Translations under genes and position numbers: made by a program | Notes under the pieces: model-generated | Told to the model about the DNA's origin: nothing | What the model saw: the letters and a program-made list of their open reading frames with translations, nothing else | The model's database searches: none | Shown here: piece after piece, positions 50,316 through 62,286 of the stretch | Position numbering within the stretch: position 1 is the first letter of the stretch | Layout of the letters: every line of letters starts with the position of its first letter | DNA from: Oxytricha trifallax | Taxonomy: Eukaryota > Ciliophora > Spirotrichea > Sporadotrichida > Oxytrichidae | NCBI GenBank assembly: GCA_000711775.1 | Contig: ARYC01000048.1 | Location: forward strand, 248,001-312,000 | Length of the DNA: 64,000 nt | Direction: 5' to 3'

Positions 50316-51859
50316 ATGAATGAATCAAATATGAAGAATAAATACAGATAAGAAATAATAATAGGCAAAGGTGCATTTGGAAATTAATTAATTTTGATTT
50401 TAAATGTCTATAAAGCTTCTAGAAGAGAATTAATTTAAATTATTAAAATGCAGTAATTATTGAGAAGTATTTGCAATGAAGAAGTTCATTTATAATATCA
50501 ATAAATGATTTGCAATTGTTTTACAGATAAATTTTATAAATGCCAACAGAGTAAGATCTAGATAATAAATTATAACATTTGCTATAAATATTAATCTAAT
50601 TGAAATAAGCTTGATGCAGTCGATTAAAAGCAAATACCTGTGTCGTCTTGAAGATGTATTTGTTGGAGAAGATAAAACTTTCAATATAATGATTGAGTAT
50701 GCAAGACATGGTAACCTAAAAGATTATTGATTAATGATATTTATAATTAAAGAATCATAACTTGATTTTAAATAAAAATAATTAAATTTTCAAATGAATT
50801 TCAATAATATGCACTAATTAAAGCAATTAAATATATAATTTTGTATAAAATTGATATTTTAGTTTTATAATTTCAATTCTAAAATATTAATTTAAATAAT
50901 AGATACCTCTCAACAAATAACCTTGACATATGGATTATTTTGATTTGTTTTTTAAATAAAATAATAAAATAACAACAAGATTTTGAGTCTAATCAGAAAT
51001 CATTGTCCATTTTTTAAATAAAATATATAATCTTTATTACTAAAAATATTAATCGTAGATCTATATTAAATATATTTTATAATATTTTTCATTAGAATAC
51101 ATTTAAATAATACTGCGAGAAAACCCTGTATTGGATTATTCCAGAAGATTAACATATAAAACTTAATATACTTATTAATAATTTATTCTAGATTTGTGCA
51201 AGGAATGGCTGGCATCAATAGCATTAGGGTTGAAGGAACTCCACTAGAGAAATATAATTCACAGAGACATCAAACCTGAGAACATATTCAATTTTTTTAA
51301 TATTTAATATTAGTCTTTGATAAGTACGATGTTAGAATTGCAGACTATGGTATATAAAAATAATAAAATTTTAATTAAAATATAAATTTATATATGGATA
51401 GGCAAAAGTCATATAAGATACAATTGGAAATTAGAATCATCCCCATACAGTTAAATTTTCTCATTATAATTTAATTTATTATAAGTCACTGGAACATTAA
51501 GATACATGTCAATAGAATTATTAAATATAAATAATTTTTAGAGATGGTTACTGGGAAAGACTATAACAGCTCAACAGATATATATTAATATTTTACTTTA
51601 ATAAAATAATAAATTATATAATATCTACTCTTTAGGAGTTACATTAATTTATCTGCTTACCAGAGAATATCCAGATTGGGAGAAATTAGGGGGTTACTCA
51701 AAATGGCTTCCAGATATCAAGGGCTACTCTATAGAATTCAAAAAATTAATCAGATCTATGATTAATATCAATAAGAGCACTAGACCAACAGTTAATGATA
51801 TTATTAACAGTCCCTTGATAAAATATAGATTTTTATAAATTAAATGTTATATAAATTGA
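50316..51859 (+). CDS. Protein kinase in germline pieces, DYG in place of DFG
   Basis: Starts MNESNMKNKYRQEIIIGKGA at 50316 (Gly-rich loop GKGAFGN). Pointers restore each domain step: AAT (50382-50384/50403-50405) to VYKASRRE; GAGAA near 50427/50460 to VFAMKKF (VAxK lysine); LMQSIKSKYLCRLEDVF and IMIEYARHGNLKDY (hinge) at about 50600-50729; CKEWLASIALGLKELH and NIIHRDIKPEN (catalytic loop) at about 51195-51285; pointer ATATT to VFDKYDVRIADYG; TATGG to QAKVIQDTIG; then TGTLRYMSIELL, STDIYSLGVTLIYLLTREYP after pointer ATAT, and a C-lobe ending RPTVNDIINSPL. Stop 51857-51859. Catalytic Lys, HRD Asp and activation-segment Asp are all present, so activity is plausible; DYG is a mild variant. Substrates unknown. 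Confidence 0.8.
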
Positions 51860-52006
51860 TTAAAGATACAAATGTAATCAAAGAATATAAGAAATCCATT
51901 TTCTTTTAGTAAACCATTAACAATTATCATATTATTTAATGATTATATTATATAAATTATTACATTTTATCATTATATTATTAACAATTCGGAAATTAGA
52001 TAGAAT

Positions 52007-52084
52007 CAAAACCCCAAAACCCCTTAATGAGGTTTATAAGTGCTTTGATTTGTAGGGAATTTGTTAGGGGTTGGGGTTATTAAT
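52007..52084 (+). repeat. TBE-B terminal inverted repeat, left
   Basis: 78 bp starting with 17 bases of C4A4 repeat, then TTAATGAGGTTTATAAG. Mirror at 56003-56080. Confidence 0.92.
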
Positions 52085-52087
52085 TAA

Positions 52088-53153
52088 ATGCGAGACAAAA
52101 ATAGCAAGCTTTTGGGGTCTATTTATGATGAAGAGTATATAGATTTAGTGTTTAAACTGCGATATGGATGTGATATATACAGTGAATAAGTCAAACCTGT
52201 ACTTAATTATCAAGTCAATTGCACTGCTCTTAAAGAGAAGTCCTTCAACTGTTCGCTCCCACTGCCTTATAGCTGTATAACTAAAGCAATAATAGCTGAA
52301 TTCAATGCCTTAGAGGAAGTCAAAGTTTCAATAGAAGCATATTGACTATCTTATTAATGAAAAAACTTTGAAGTATTGGGCTCACTTCTCTCTCGACCAA
52401 CGAGCTACTATGTTTCACCGCCAGTTCCCTGAGTTGAAGATCTCTGCTTAGTCTATAGCCAACATCTATAAACGAAATGGTATCTCTTACAAAGGTGTTA
52501 ATCGTATCAAGAGAGTAATTGATTTCACTCTGCCATTTTACAACAACAACTTAAATTATATTTATAATTAAATGCAGAGAGCCTAATAGAATAATATTAA
52601 GTTTATTCATGCTGATGAGGCTGTGTTTACATTCAACACTTTCATCTAGAAGTCTTGGTATAAGAGACATAGCAAAATAGAAGTATATGACTAGAAAGTC
52701 AAGGTATAAACAATGGCAATTCTTGGAGGTATTAGCGAGGATGCTGGTTTAGAAACTTATGTTATTCATCCTCGCTCTATTAAGACAGAGCAGTATATTA
52801 AGTTCTTAGAGCAGCTGAGAGAGAAGTACCCTGAATAAGAGATTATACTGTTTGTTGATAATCTCTCTGTTCATAAGACTAAAGAAACAAGGAAGAGTTA
52901 TGAACAACTTAGAATAACGCCAGTGTTCAACGTACCTTACAGTCCACAGTTTAATGGAATTGAGTTCTATTGGGGTATATTAAAAGGCCATTACAAGAAA
53001 CTGCTGCTCTACCACTTGATGCATGACCTACCTATCGATACAGTAGACTTTATTAAAAGCTCAGCAAAGAGAATAGATAATATATTGGCTTAAAAGTGTG
53101 CTAAAGAAGGGAGAGTGAATGTATATAAATAAGTTTTGTAGTTAAGTTAATGA
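52088..53153 (+). pseudogene. TBE-B DDE transposase, one frameshift
   Basis: Starts MRDKNSKLLGSIYDEEYIDL. A one-base change near 52318 moves from NALEEVKVSIEAY to the frame SKFQQKHIDYLINEKTLKYW, which is then open to TGA 53151-53153. Catalytic residues: HADEAVFTFN (Asp), LFVDNLSVHK (Asp), FNGIEFYWG (Glu), with 34 residues between the second Asp and the Glu. Apart from the single shift the enzyme looks complete, so it is either freshly dead or the shift is an assembly error. The stop lies nine bases before the convergent 22-kDa stop. Confidence 0.87.
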
Positions 53154-53162
53154 ATATATAAG

Positions 53163-53950
53163 TCACATTTAAAATTCTTTAGAGGGAGCTGGCTTCTCTT
53201 TCTTTTCTTCTACTTCTTGCTTCCCTCCTCCTAAGTTTCTTCTCTTGCTGCCAGCTCCAGCATCTATGTTCATTTACTCTGGAGGCTAAATATTTGAATA
53301 GAGTCTCTTGCTAACTTCATACTTTGTCTGCGACTTTCGCTCTCTGTGAAGCTTGCTCTATTCCTTCATCAAGAAGATGCCAGTACCAGATTTTTCTAAA
53401 GAGTTAAGCTACAAATCTTACTTGAAATATAAGGGTGCTTCTGCAGCTCTGATAGCCAGCTCTCACTTATCTTGATCCCTTGTTTGTCCTTATCTTCTGA
53501 AGAGATGCTGTACCTTTTCTTATGAGATTCTTGAATAATTTCTTTCAAGTAATCACCTTTAATTGTTGCAAGAATGCCAAAGAAATAGTTTCTTTCAGGT
53601 AGTTTATTTGACAACTGTTTCTTAGTAGGCAGGTACAGCGAAACCTCTGGGTCATTCATAGCATCATCATATAAGTTAGTCACTGAGATTTCTGGATAGT
53701 TTGGAATCTCTGCAAACTTTACATCTTAAGTTTTCAATGCTTTCTTCTCTTCGCAGAGTATCGCCCTTAGAAATGAAATTTTGGTACCTTCCATCGTTGG
53801 CAAGAACAAACCAACTACATAATCAAGATGAGTTACTATAAGTTCATTACCTTGCTGCACCAGGTAGCGATGCAAATCCTCCTTGCTTCTAAATCTTTGA
53901 ATCAATTCTTGTGCTTGCACTCTTTTCATTGCATCATTCATTGACTCCAT
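53163..53950 (-). CDS. TBE-B 22-kDa-type ORF, intact, with a 26-nt intron
   Basis: Exon 1 (53422-53950) begins MESMNDAMKRVQAQELIQRF; exon 2 (53163-53395) begins in KSGTGIFLMKEQSKLHRER. The product has 253 residues, highly similar over its length to the TBE-A protein (GLFLPTMEGTKISFL, PNYPEISVTNLYDDAM, YLPTKKQLSNKLPERNYF, MNIDAGAGSKRRN). No known domain was recognised. That this is the only ORF type intact in both elements suggests it is the best conserved of the three. Confidence 0.87.
53396..53421 (-). other. 26-nt intron in the TBE-B 22-kDa gene
   Basis: On the minus strand it begins GTAAGA and ends CTTTAG. Removal joins HPYISS to KKSGTGIF in frame. Position and length equal those of the TBE-A intron. 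Confidence 0.78.
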
Positions 53951-54515
53951 CTTGTTTACAGATCTTAGAAATGATATTAAAATTTAAGTTTATTGATTTC
54001 AATTATATACCTCTGAAAAACTTACTATTAAATATGGGCATCCTATAGGAGGTCAACCTCTAAGAAGGATATGGAGAAGGTTTTGAGAACTGGTTTCAAA
54101 CTTGAGAGATTGATATCAATTTCTACTGTTATTGTTCCATATTTTTAAATTTAAATTGGTACGTACTTAATTAGGAGCAGCTCCTAAAATGCTAGTACTT
54201 AATTAGGAGCATTAATTAAAGCTAGTACTTAATTAGGAGCACCCTAATTTTAATCATAAAATCACAAAATACCTCCTAAAGCAGTACGTACTTAATTAGG
54301 TGCACCTCCTAAATCGGTACGTACTATAATCAACTTATTATTGAAAGTAAAAATGGTTACTTCCTCACCCATATTTAGAGCTGGATCGTCTCTTAACACT
54401 CATATTTCTTCTCTAGTAATCCAAGAACCTCCCTTGAAACTTGTAGACTTGCAAAGCTCTCATATAAGCTCTCAGTTATAGAGGCAGTTTTATAATTTTA
54501 AATTCAAATTTAAAT
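53951..54515. promoter_or_regulatory. Divergent promoter region of TBE-B with repeat array
   Basis: Between the 22-kDa start (53950, -) and the kinase-like ORF start (54516, +), 54158-54325 holds five or six copies of AGTACTTAATTAGGAGCA or its complement, some as palindromes (GGTACGTAC, AGGAGCAGCTCCT). TBE-A has a different but related GTAC array in the same place. Binding sites for a shared regulator are a reasonable guess. Confidence 0.45.
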
Positions 54516-55961
54516 ATGAGCGCTAACATTTTAAGAAAAACAACAGCACTTCCATCAAACTAAATGAGACTTACATTTGGCAGCAATAAAAGTGTGATAG
54601 CTGTAAGATGAACTCACTTAAAGAACAACCAGAGCTATCACTTGAGGTCTCTGTTATAAAAATAGAAATTAATAATAGAAAATAAATGGCAAACAAGTAT
54701 GTCGGAGACAGAGAGGAGGAGAAAGTTAGAAATGAAATTTCAATGTAAGCAGAGGAAGTTGAAGTATATTTTTGTGAGAAGTGTGAAAGAGACTTCACTC
54801 ATAAATCTAGCTGGTACAGACATATGAAGGTCCATAAGGAAGCTAAGCCTACTGTATACTTAAAGCACGACAAAGTAGATGGAAAGTATGATTGCTTTGA
54901 GGGCCATAAACAGTACTCTCACACAAGAGACTTAAAGAAGCATCTTTTAAAAGCCCACAAGAAAGAGATAGAAGTTGAAGATTAAGACACTAAACTGAAG
55001 TTGCTCAACAAAAGAAAAACAAGGAAACCTCTTTAAGCTGCTGAGCTTTAACAAGCAAGCGAATCAGAGTATGTGAGGATTGCACGCAACCTCTTAGCAT
55101 CAGAGGTCACTAAAATCATGATTAAAATATAATACAAGAAAATTCAAGTACTAGCATAGATTGATTTAGATACTTCTCTCTAAAGCTACCTAATTCTAGA
55201 GGACTCCTATGACAAGAAAGTTATTAAGGATCATCAGTATGCTTACAAGGTATATCCTTTCAACTATCTCCTTAGTGATGAAAAATATTAAATGGAGTTT
55301 ACAAATGAGTATTAAGTACTCACACAGGCTAAGTTTAAAGACTGCAAATACCTAATAAAGATAGATGCTGTTCTACTAGCCAAAAATCATGTAGCTTTCA
55401 GACTACCAATCTTTGAAATGACACTCAGAGATTACATATCTGATCAAAGAAATCATAGATAGCTTGCATTAATAGCAACCTAAGCTATACAAGGTATCAA
55501 AGAACTTCATAAGTTAGGCTTTGTTCACAGGGATCTCAAGCCTGAGAATATAATGTTGAACTTCTCACCACAACAGTAACAATAATTGATTTCAACAGAG
55601 CTTAAGAGTGGAAGTATCAAGGCTTGGAAGTATTATGGGAACTCCAGGCTATTATCCAGAAAGAGAAGACTGGAGAGATAGTGAATTTCAATGGGATGTG
55701 TGGGCTATGGCAGCAATAATAATAGAGTGCGATATGCCCCGCAATGAATACTACTCTAAAAGGTGCGAGAAGGATACAAAACAAAGAATAAAGCAATTTA
55801 TTGACAAAACAAGAAAATCTCAATCAATGAAACAAATGGCAGAGTCAATAATAATAAAACAAAACTCAAGATCAGACATATCAATAGAGCAGATAGAGTT
55901 GTGGTTAAGTAAGATAAACTTCAGACCTCTACCACATGATCCAAAAGTACATTTTAAGTGA
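54516..55961 (+). pseudogene. TBE-B zinc-finger/kinase-like ORF (57-kDa type), frameshifted
   Basis: Starts MSANILRKTTALPSNQMRL (matching TBE-A), changes frame near 54595, then stays open for about 320 codons: two C2H2-like fingers (CEKCERDFTHKSSWYRHMKV with a further His; CFEGHKQYSHTRDLKKHLLK with a further His), a spacer, and a kinase-like region: [27 protein letters not shown], then after a shift near 55570 VTIIDFNRA (DFN for DFG), and after another near 55615 MGTPGYYPEREDW and FQWDVWAMAAIII. Stop 55959-55961. HRD and the activation-segment Asp are kept; the Gly of DFG is Asn in both TBEs, hence a family trait, not decay. Confidence 0.8.
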
Positions 55962-56002
55962 TTAAATTAAATAAAATTACTATAAATTTCACATTAAAAC
56001 CT

Positions 56003-56080
56003 ATTAATAACCCCAACCCCTAACAAATTCCCTACAAATCAAAGCACTTATAAACCTCATTAAGGGGTTTTGGGGTTTTG
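56003..56080 (-). repeat. TBE-B terminal inverted repeat, right
   Basis: Inverted copy of 52007-52084, followed by target duplication AAT at 56081-56083. Confidence 0.92.
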
Positions 56081-56083
56081 AAT

Positions 56084-57923
56084 GAATAAAAACTGTATAG
56101 CTCTTGTAATTTATGCAAGACTATCAAATGTGAAAAATGTTACAATTTATATATAAAAGAAATTAAATTTTATTTATTTTTGTTTAGAGGACTAAATACC
56201 AATTACAATGAAATCTTTTGAAAATATTCTTCAAATTTAAGATGCTTTAGATAAATATAATAATCAGATAGAGATAAAAATATACATTTGAAAAATAAAT
56301 ATTATTTTTTTAAGACTTTACTTGCAAATAAACAGAAGTTATTGTCTAGTTAAATCAAAATACCAACAGATAAATTTTACTCTAATAAAAATAAAATTAA
56401 AATATTAATTTTTATAAGATCAATTAAAAGAATTGAATAGTCAATGTGATACACTTTAAAAATCTTCCACAAAGTTATAAGAGTTTATTTTATTTTTAAT
56501 AAATTACTATAATAGTATTTTCAAAATATAATAATTATAATTATTATAATTTATAAAATTTGAGTTAGTACAGCAAGTATCACAAACTTTAGAAAAAAAA
56601 ATAGTAAAAGTAATGAGAACTAAACGAGATAGTTCAAAAATAGCGCCACAAAGGGTATTTTAAATCTAACGGTAAGGTTTTGGGAAAACATTGACATAGG
56701 AAGGGTTTAACTCTAATATAATTACAAAAAAGTAGAAGAGCTTTTATGATATGGATACAAGCATTGATATTGATTCGTAGAAAAATAATAAATATAATCA
56801 TTAATAATTTTAATGGGAATTATATTACAAAATTCTTAGTATGAGTATTTATATGTCATAAATTAAGAAACTCATAATTAAAAAATATGAAAAATTATTC
56901 AAATAAAATTCTAATCTTATAAGAGTTACATTAAAATTTTAGATAAATAACTTTATAATTAAAATAATTGTAAAATATAAAGTAGCAAATAATTTTCAAA
57001 CCAATTCAACTTATTAATAGAAATAGCATAGGAGTTTCCAAAAATATAGAAAATGTGTAGTTAAACATTGAAAGTTAAAATATGTTTAGCACTCAAAAGA
57101 AAGTCAATCATAGTAGACAATTTAGTATGGGGGCAAGTAATACTCGGCCATAAATACGAACATATAATATATTAACATAGGATAAGGGGTACTATAATGT
57201 CTAATTATATCTATGTTATAATCTTATTTATTACCAAGACTTTATGAGATTAGTAGATACTGAAATAAATAAAGAATCTACGTCAATTCTTAGGTCAGTA
57301 ATTAAGTTATTTTATTATATAATTTATAAATTTATTTATTAATTCCAGACATAAAACAGAAAACCTTCACGTTATTGTATCAAGCATCCAAACAAGGATT
57401 TCATGCTTCTAAATTTCATGAATTATGTGATAATTAAGGACCTACCGTTTCTTTCATAATGAGTGAAGCAGGGTAGGTGTTTGGGGGCTACACATCTATA
57501 TCATTTAGCTCCCCTTAATATTTCAAATACATAGAAGATCCATAGGCTTTTCTTTTCTAATTGAATAAGCGATCAGTTCATGTGCAGAAGAGAAAGCAAG
57601 ATTGCGCTGTTTAACACTCAAAATAATTGACATAATTAACAAATAGTAATATTACTGGCTTATTTAAATCTCAATTCTCAAATAATTTTGGTATATCTTG
57701 TTAGTTAATTAATTACTCTAAGGACAGATTAATGGTGTTTGGGCATGGATAAGATTTATCAATATTTGATTAAAGCAATCAAAATTTTGATAGTTTCTCT
57801 AATCTAGGGGGTACTTACGATCTCCCTATAAATACTTATTACAATACCAAAGATGCTTAGGAATACCTAGCAGGAGAACATTACTTTAAAATAATGGAAA
57901 TTGAAGTTTATTCTTTAATTTGA
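56084..57923 (+). CDS. B-box/TLDc protein, copy 7 (divergent, 5' part not found)
   Basis: Begins right of TBE-B with a B-box half (YSSCNLCKTIKCEKCYN, about 56097-56147), a coiled-coil piece (SFENILQIQDALDKYNNQIE, about 56215-56275), and a linker ending in KNIENVQLNIESQNM (about 57040-57085). The TLDc domain is complete: the join at pointer CAG (57296-57298/57346-57348) gives RSDIKQKTFTLLYQASKQGF, then FHELCDNQGPTVSFIMSEAG, GGYTSIS, QAFLFQLNKRSVHVQ, NLGGTYDLPINTY and IMEIEVYSLI at TGA 57921-57923. Unlike copies 1-6 the TLDc halves are not separated by an IES. The RING and first half of the B-box were not found left of TBE-B, where the kinase gene ends 150 bases away, so the 5' part is lost, elsewhere or scrambled. 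Confidence 0.68.
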
Positions 57924-58589
57924 CGAATAATATTATGGTATATCAATTGAGTATATTTTTAAACATTTTATATTCAATAAACTTAATATTAAGAATTTTA
58001 AGAATTATGTGATGATTATTTGAAAACTAAAAGAAAAAATTTGAAATTAATTAAATTGATAAATTACCAAAATCATTTTAAAATTAAATGGATATATCGC
58101 ACTCTGAATTGTAAATTAGTAGCGAATTACTACTCGAAAATTTCAAGAATGAATCTGATTTGAATTTATAATTAATAATTAGTATCATAGATAATTTTAT
58201 AAATATTTTAAACTTTAATCGAAAGTAAATTCAAATGATTAATTAAACTTTTATCAACAATTTTAAGTATAGTTGTTTAATGCTAAATATGACATATAAA
58301 TTTGCAAATATATTAGTAAGAATTAAGTATTTAGCTGATTAAATTCAAATACTCAGATATTATATTATAATATAAAAAATGTAGATTTTTTATAATTGGG
58401 ATTTAGTTTGAATCAATTCTTAAAGCTTTTTTAGTCTATCAAACATTTTAAGCAATTTTTATCCATAATTATATAAATTAAGACTAATTTTATTTTTCTT
58501 GAAAATTTAAAATTTATTCTTTTTAACTATTAGTATTTATTAAATACATAATATATTTTTTTTTACTTGAATTTGTTGATATTATAAAT
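57924..58589. other. AT-rich spacer
   Basis: About 0.67 kb of AT-rich DNA between copy 7 and the second kinase gene. Nothing was recognised. Confidence 0.5.
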
Positions 58590-61500
58590 ATATAAAATTA
58601 TTTGAATGGAAGATTTCGAAAAGGTGACCATATAGGAAAAGGTGCTTTCGCAAATTTAAAAAATATTTCAATTTTTGCAAATGTTTATAGAATATGCAAG
58701 ATGCAAATATTTTATTTCGAATAATTATAATTATATTCAAACTTTTGCTATGAAGGTATACAATCAAAACAAAATGTGGAGAATATATAAAGAATTTATT
58801 TTGATATATTAAGAATTGTTCTAATTTTATTAAATTTAAATTTTCTCCAACTATTAATAATTCTTTATTTTTTCATTTTTGGATGTTGTCTCTGAATGCC
58901 AAATTCTAAAAGGCTAGTGATTCTGGTTATTTTAGTATTTCTTAGCTTCCTAACGACTTTGTTTGTTGGTAAAATTTTAGTATATTTTAAATTTTTCAAT
59001 TTACTATTAATGACTTGATTCTTATTTAGAGACCCCCACTTGCATATTTTTTTAGAAGACTCGTTTAACGATATCTCATATCTTTAAAAGAAACTTAAAA
59101 TAACTTATAATGCAAATAATTGAAGGTATAATTACTAAGGATTAAAATTAGCTCTTAGATTTTTCATCTTATTTTTCTTAAAAATAGATATTTTAAATTG
59201 ATTTATCTAATTCTACAAAATATTCACAATTAAATTAAAAACTTCTTTATATAGGAAGGCTAGACTCAAGAATTAATTCTTGAGATCTATACTCTAAATA
59301 GAGCTTCCTTACTCTATTTATTATCCATAATTAATGATAGTAACGCATAAATTTAAAAACTCTTCATATATATTGAAAATTAAACACAACACTTAAGAGA
59401 TTACGTCAATGACTAAATAGTCTATGAAAAAGAAGAAGATTAGCTTATAATCAAAGCTCTTTATGACAAAAATGCATAATAAAATTATTAAAATTTTGTA
59501 AAATACTAAGTAAATATTTAATCGAATTTTTATCAGATTTCATAAACGGAGCGGAGCCCCTAATTAATTTTACATTATTATTATTATTGGTATACTACTT
59601 ATTTTATCAATTGATATTTTTTTCATGGGATTCTTGAACTTTAAAAAAGGTATATATCCTAATTTTAAAGTAACTTTTTATTTCTTTAAAGTAACATGTT
59701 TAAGTTTAATATTTAAATAAATTAATATAACTTACTAAATTAAGTATAATACATTATCATCAAAATATGATTTTTTTTATATTTAATTTTAATTTATATA
59801 AATAAAACAAAAGCGAAATGATGGCGAAAGATCTGTATAATTAAATAAAATTAAATATGTTTAATTAAAGATAAGATCTTGTCGAATTCAAAATAATGTC
59901 ATAAATTAAAAGCAAATATCTTTGCTAAGTTAATGACTCATTTATCTCAGAGAGTGAGCAAAAATTATGCATCGTCTATGAGTATGCAAAATATGGAGAT
60001 CTTGTTAAGTTTTGTAATAAACATTTTGATAAGACAATGATTCCTGAAGATTTCATTTAATTTATAAACATATGAAGATTTAATTTTCATTTAATATTAT
60101 AACCCCAAAACCTTTTCAGTAGATTTATTAAGTTTATATTGATAATTGGATGTAATTAACGTAAGTAATTCAATTTAAATATATGACTATTTCTAAATGA
60201 AATGTTTATCCATAAAATAGATAACCTTGGGAAACACTACAACTAGAATAAGATAAAACAGATTCCATTAAATTTTTAATTATAAAATATTTCTTAGCTA
60301 AAAATCTAATGAAAGCAATTTTTTAGCGATTATTGCAAAAATATTTATGATGCTTTACTCAAAAAGAGAAATTATAATAAGGTAAGAATCAGAAATAGTT
60401 ATCATTTTATGTCCTTACTAAACTTGAACAATAAATAAATTTATATTTATATATACTAAGCCTAATAATTTACCCTATACCTCATTTACACTTCCTTTAA
60501 TTTAAATTGCAATAATCTAAACCATAACCTCTAAAGACCCTATAAAAGCTATTATAAGCTATACTTTAATTATAATCTCTATAAATTAAAAACTCAATTA
60601 ACTTACTAATGGGGTAATAGGTTTGTAATATTAAAACACATTTAGTTATGAGAATATAAAAATAATAAAATCAAATTAAATTATTTAACAAATTATTTCA
60701 GATATTCATTAAACTTGTGTAAATGTTTAAAGAATTATAAAGAAAAATCACATCTACTTTCTTTAAATTATAATTTTTATTTTAAAAAGTTCTCAGTAAA
60801 TTGATTTTTAATCTTTTAATTATATCTTGATGCTATAGATTTATATATTTTCTTATAATGTAATATTCCTAACCCTCCTCATATCCTGCATTATATCTTT
60901 ATAATTAAAATCCTTATTTTTTTTTTGCTTTCAAGATATCAATTAATTTAAATATCGAAAACTCTAAATTAATACGATCTTATTTAATTGCGGCTTTTAA
61001 AGCTACTTAAGGATTACAATTTTATAATAATTAATAGAAATAAATTTCCTATTTAATGATTAATTAAAATATATATGAATCTATATTTAAAATTTAATTA
61101 TTTAACACAAATGTAACAATATGTTGTAAATTCTTTAGTTCTTTATGAGAAATAATTTAACTTTTTAAAAAAGTAATAAATTTCTATGAAATTGTAATTA
61201 ATGATGAAATATATGATATAAAATGAGTAAAGAAAAAACATTAAGGTTAATCTACCTATTAGAATTTATAGGGAACAAATATTTAATGGGAAGGAAGGTG
61301 GAAAGTGAAGTTTGTGATAAAATAATCAAAATTGTAAGAAAGAAAATAAGTTAATGTTTTGATTATTTGTTTTAAGTATATTAAATTCTCACAATCTATA
61401 TTTTAAAGATCTTTTGAAATAATGGCTAGCTTAAACAGCACTAGGGTTAAAAGAGCTTCATTCAAGAAATATCCTTCACCGAGATATAAAACCATAGAAT

Positions 61501-62286
61501 ATTCTTTTTTATATATAAATTTAAATTTCTTATTTATTTATTTAATTCTTGTGTTTGACTTCGATGATGTCAAGATTGCAGACTATAAAAATTATAATCT
61601 TAATCTATATAAATTTAATTTTTTATATTATATGGACTTGCAAAGTTTGCTTATAATTTTATATTTATGTTTGTTAATCAGGATAGTCCTTTAAACTAAT
61701 CTGTTTTAAATTTTAACATACAATTAAAAAGTTGTTGGAACTGAACAATTTATGTCAATAGAGATTATTTATAAATTATGCTTTAATTAAATATTAGTAA
61801 AGTTAAAAAAACATATTATTAATTAAAATTAAAAAAGATGCAAAAAAAGTAGCCGTATGAATTCTCTACCGATATTATTTAATTTTATAAAACTAATAAA
61901 TATTTTTTACAGATATTTTCTCATTAGGATTGACTTTTATTTAAATTTTAATCACACATAATATAATAAACAAAAATTACAAATAAAATAATTTATTTTC
62001 CAAAATTTTTAATCCTGTTTATATTTATATGTTAAAAGTGACTTTTATATATTTGATGACAAAAAAAGTGACAAATCGTTCTAAAGATGGCAATTATGTT
62101 TTTCCAAAAATTACTGGTTATTCTAGAAGCTTTATTTCTTTGATCTTATCAATGATTAATATTACAGTAATTTATTCTATTGCCTTTTTAAAATATTTTT
62201 TTTCCAAATATTTTATGGTTAATATCAGAATGGAATTGAGGCCTGCAGTTGATGATATCTTAAATGATCCATTGATAACAAATTAA
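58590..62286 (+). CDS. Second protein kinase in germline pieces
   Basis: Pieces in order: RFRKGDHIGKGAFAN (to 58655), joined by pointer GCAAAT (58650-58655/58677-58682) to VYRICKMQ, then by CAAA to TFAMKVYNQNKMWRIYKEF (about 58740-58795); SQIKSKYLCQVNDSF and LCIVYEYAKYGDLVKF (about 59900-60030); LKQWLAQTALGLKELH and NILHRDIKPQNIL (about 61403-61503); VFDFDDVKIADY (about 61551-61590); VVGTEQFMSIEII (about 61728-61770); TDIFSLGLTF (about 61910-61945); NYVFPKITGYSRSF and, at the end, MELRPAVDDILNDPL with stop 62284-62286. It parallels the kinase at 50316-51859 in domain spacing, with an IES at the same Gly-loop codon (27 bp here, 21 bp there). No in-frame ATG precedes the Gly loop, so the start is not fixed. 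Middle junctions were only partly resolved. Confidence 0.65.
59255..59525 (+). pseudogene. Orphan kinase N-lobe/hinge segment
   Basis: An open frame reads TQELILEIYTLNRASLLYLL, SIINDSNAQIQKLFIYIENQ, then THLRDYVND-like TQHLRDYVNDQIVYEKEEDQ. This resembles a kinase alpha-C to hinge region (the LRDY motif recurs in the TBE kinase-like ORFs as LRDYISD). It lies inside a large IES of the second kinase gene and has no catalytic-loop partner nearby. A neighbouring piece at 59030-59110 (LEDSFNDISYLQKKLKITYN) might belong to it. Confidence 0.45.
60099..60645. mobile_element. Possible degraded TBE-terminus relic
   Basis: The sequence at 60099-60140 (ACCCCAAAACCTTTTCAGTA, then GATTTATTAAG) resembles the TBE end (C4A4 repeat, TTAGTAAGGTTTATAAG). 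About 500 bases on, 60612-60640 (CTAATGGGGTAATAGGTTTG) loosely resembles the inverted end, and AGACCCTATA at 60535 recalls the inner repeat. No TBE gene remains between. It sits in an IES of the second kinase gene. Confidence 0.3.

Larger units (their letters stand above)
52007..56080 (+). mobile_element. Complete TBE transposon (TBE-B)
   Basis: 4,074 bp, 78-bp terminal inverted repeats with C4A4 ends (52007-52084 and 56003-56080), target duplication AAT (52004-52006 and 56081-56083). Gene order: transposase (+), 22-kDa ORF (-), zinc-finger/kinase-like ORF (+). The two repeats are almost identical. It lies just upstream of the B-box piece of copy 7. The inverted repeat diverges from that of TBE-A after about 50 bases (GGGAATTTGTTAGGGGTTGG against GGGTATAGTTGGGGTCTTAT), so the two belong to different TBE subfamilies. 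Confidence 0.93.

Noticed and set aside
58582..58767. Minus-strand ORF over the second kinase N-lobe
   Set aside because: It is antisense to the Gly-loop and VAxK pieces, uses the standard code, and has no family support.
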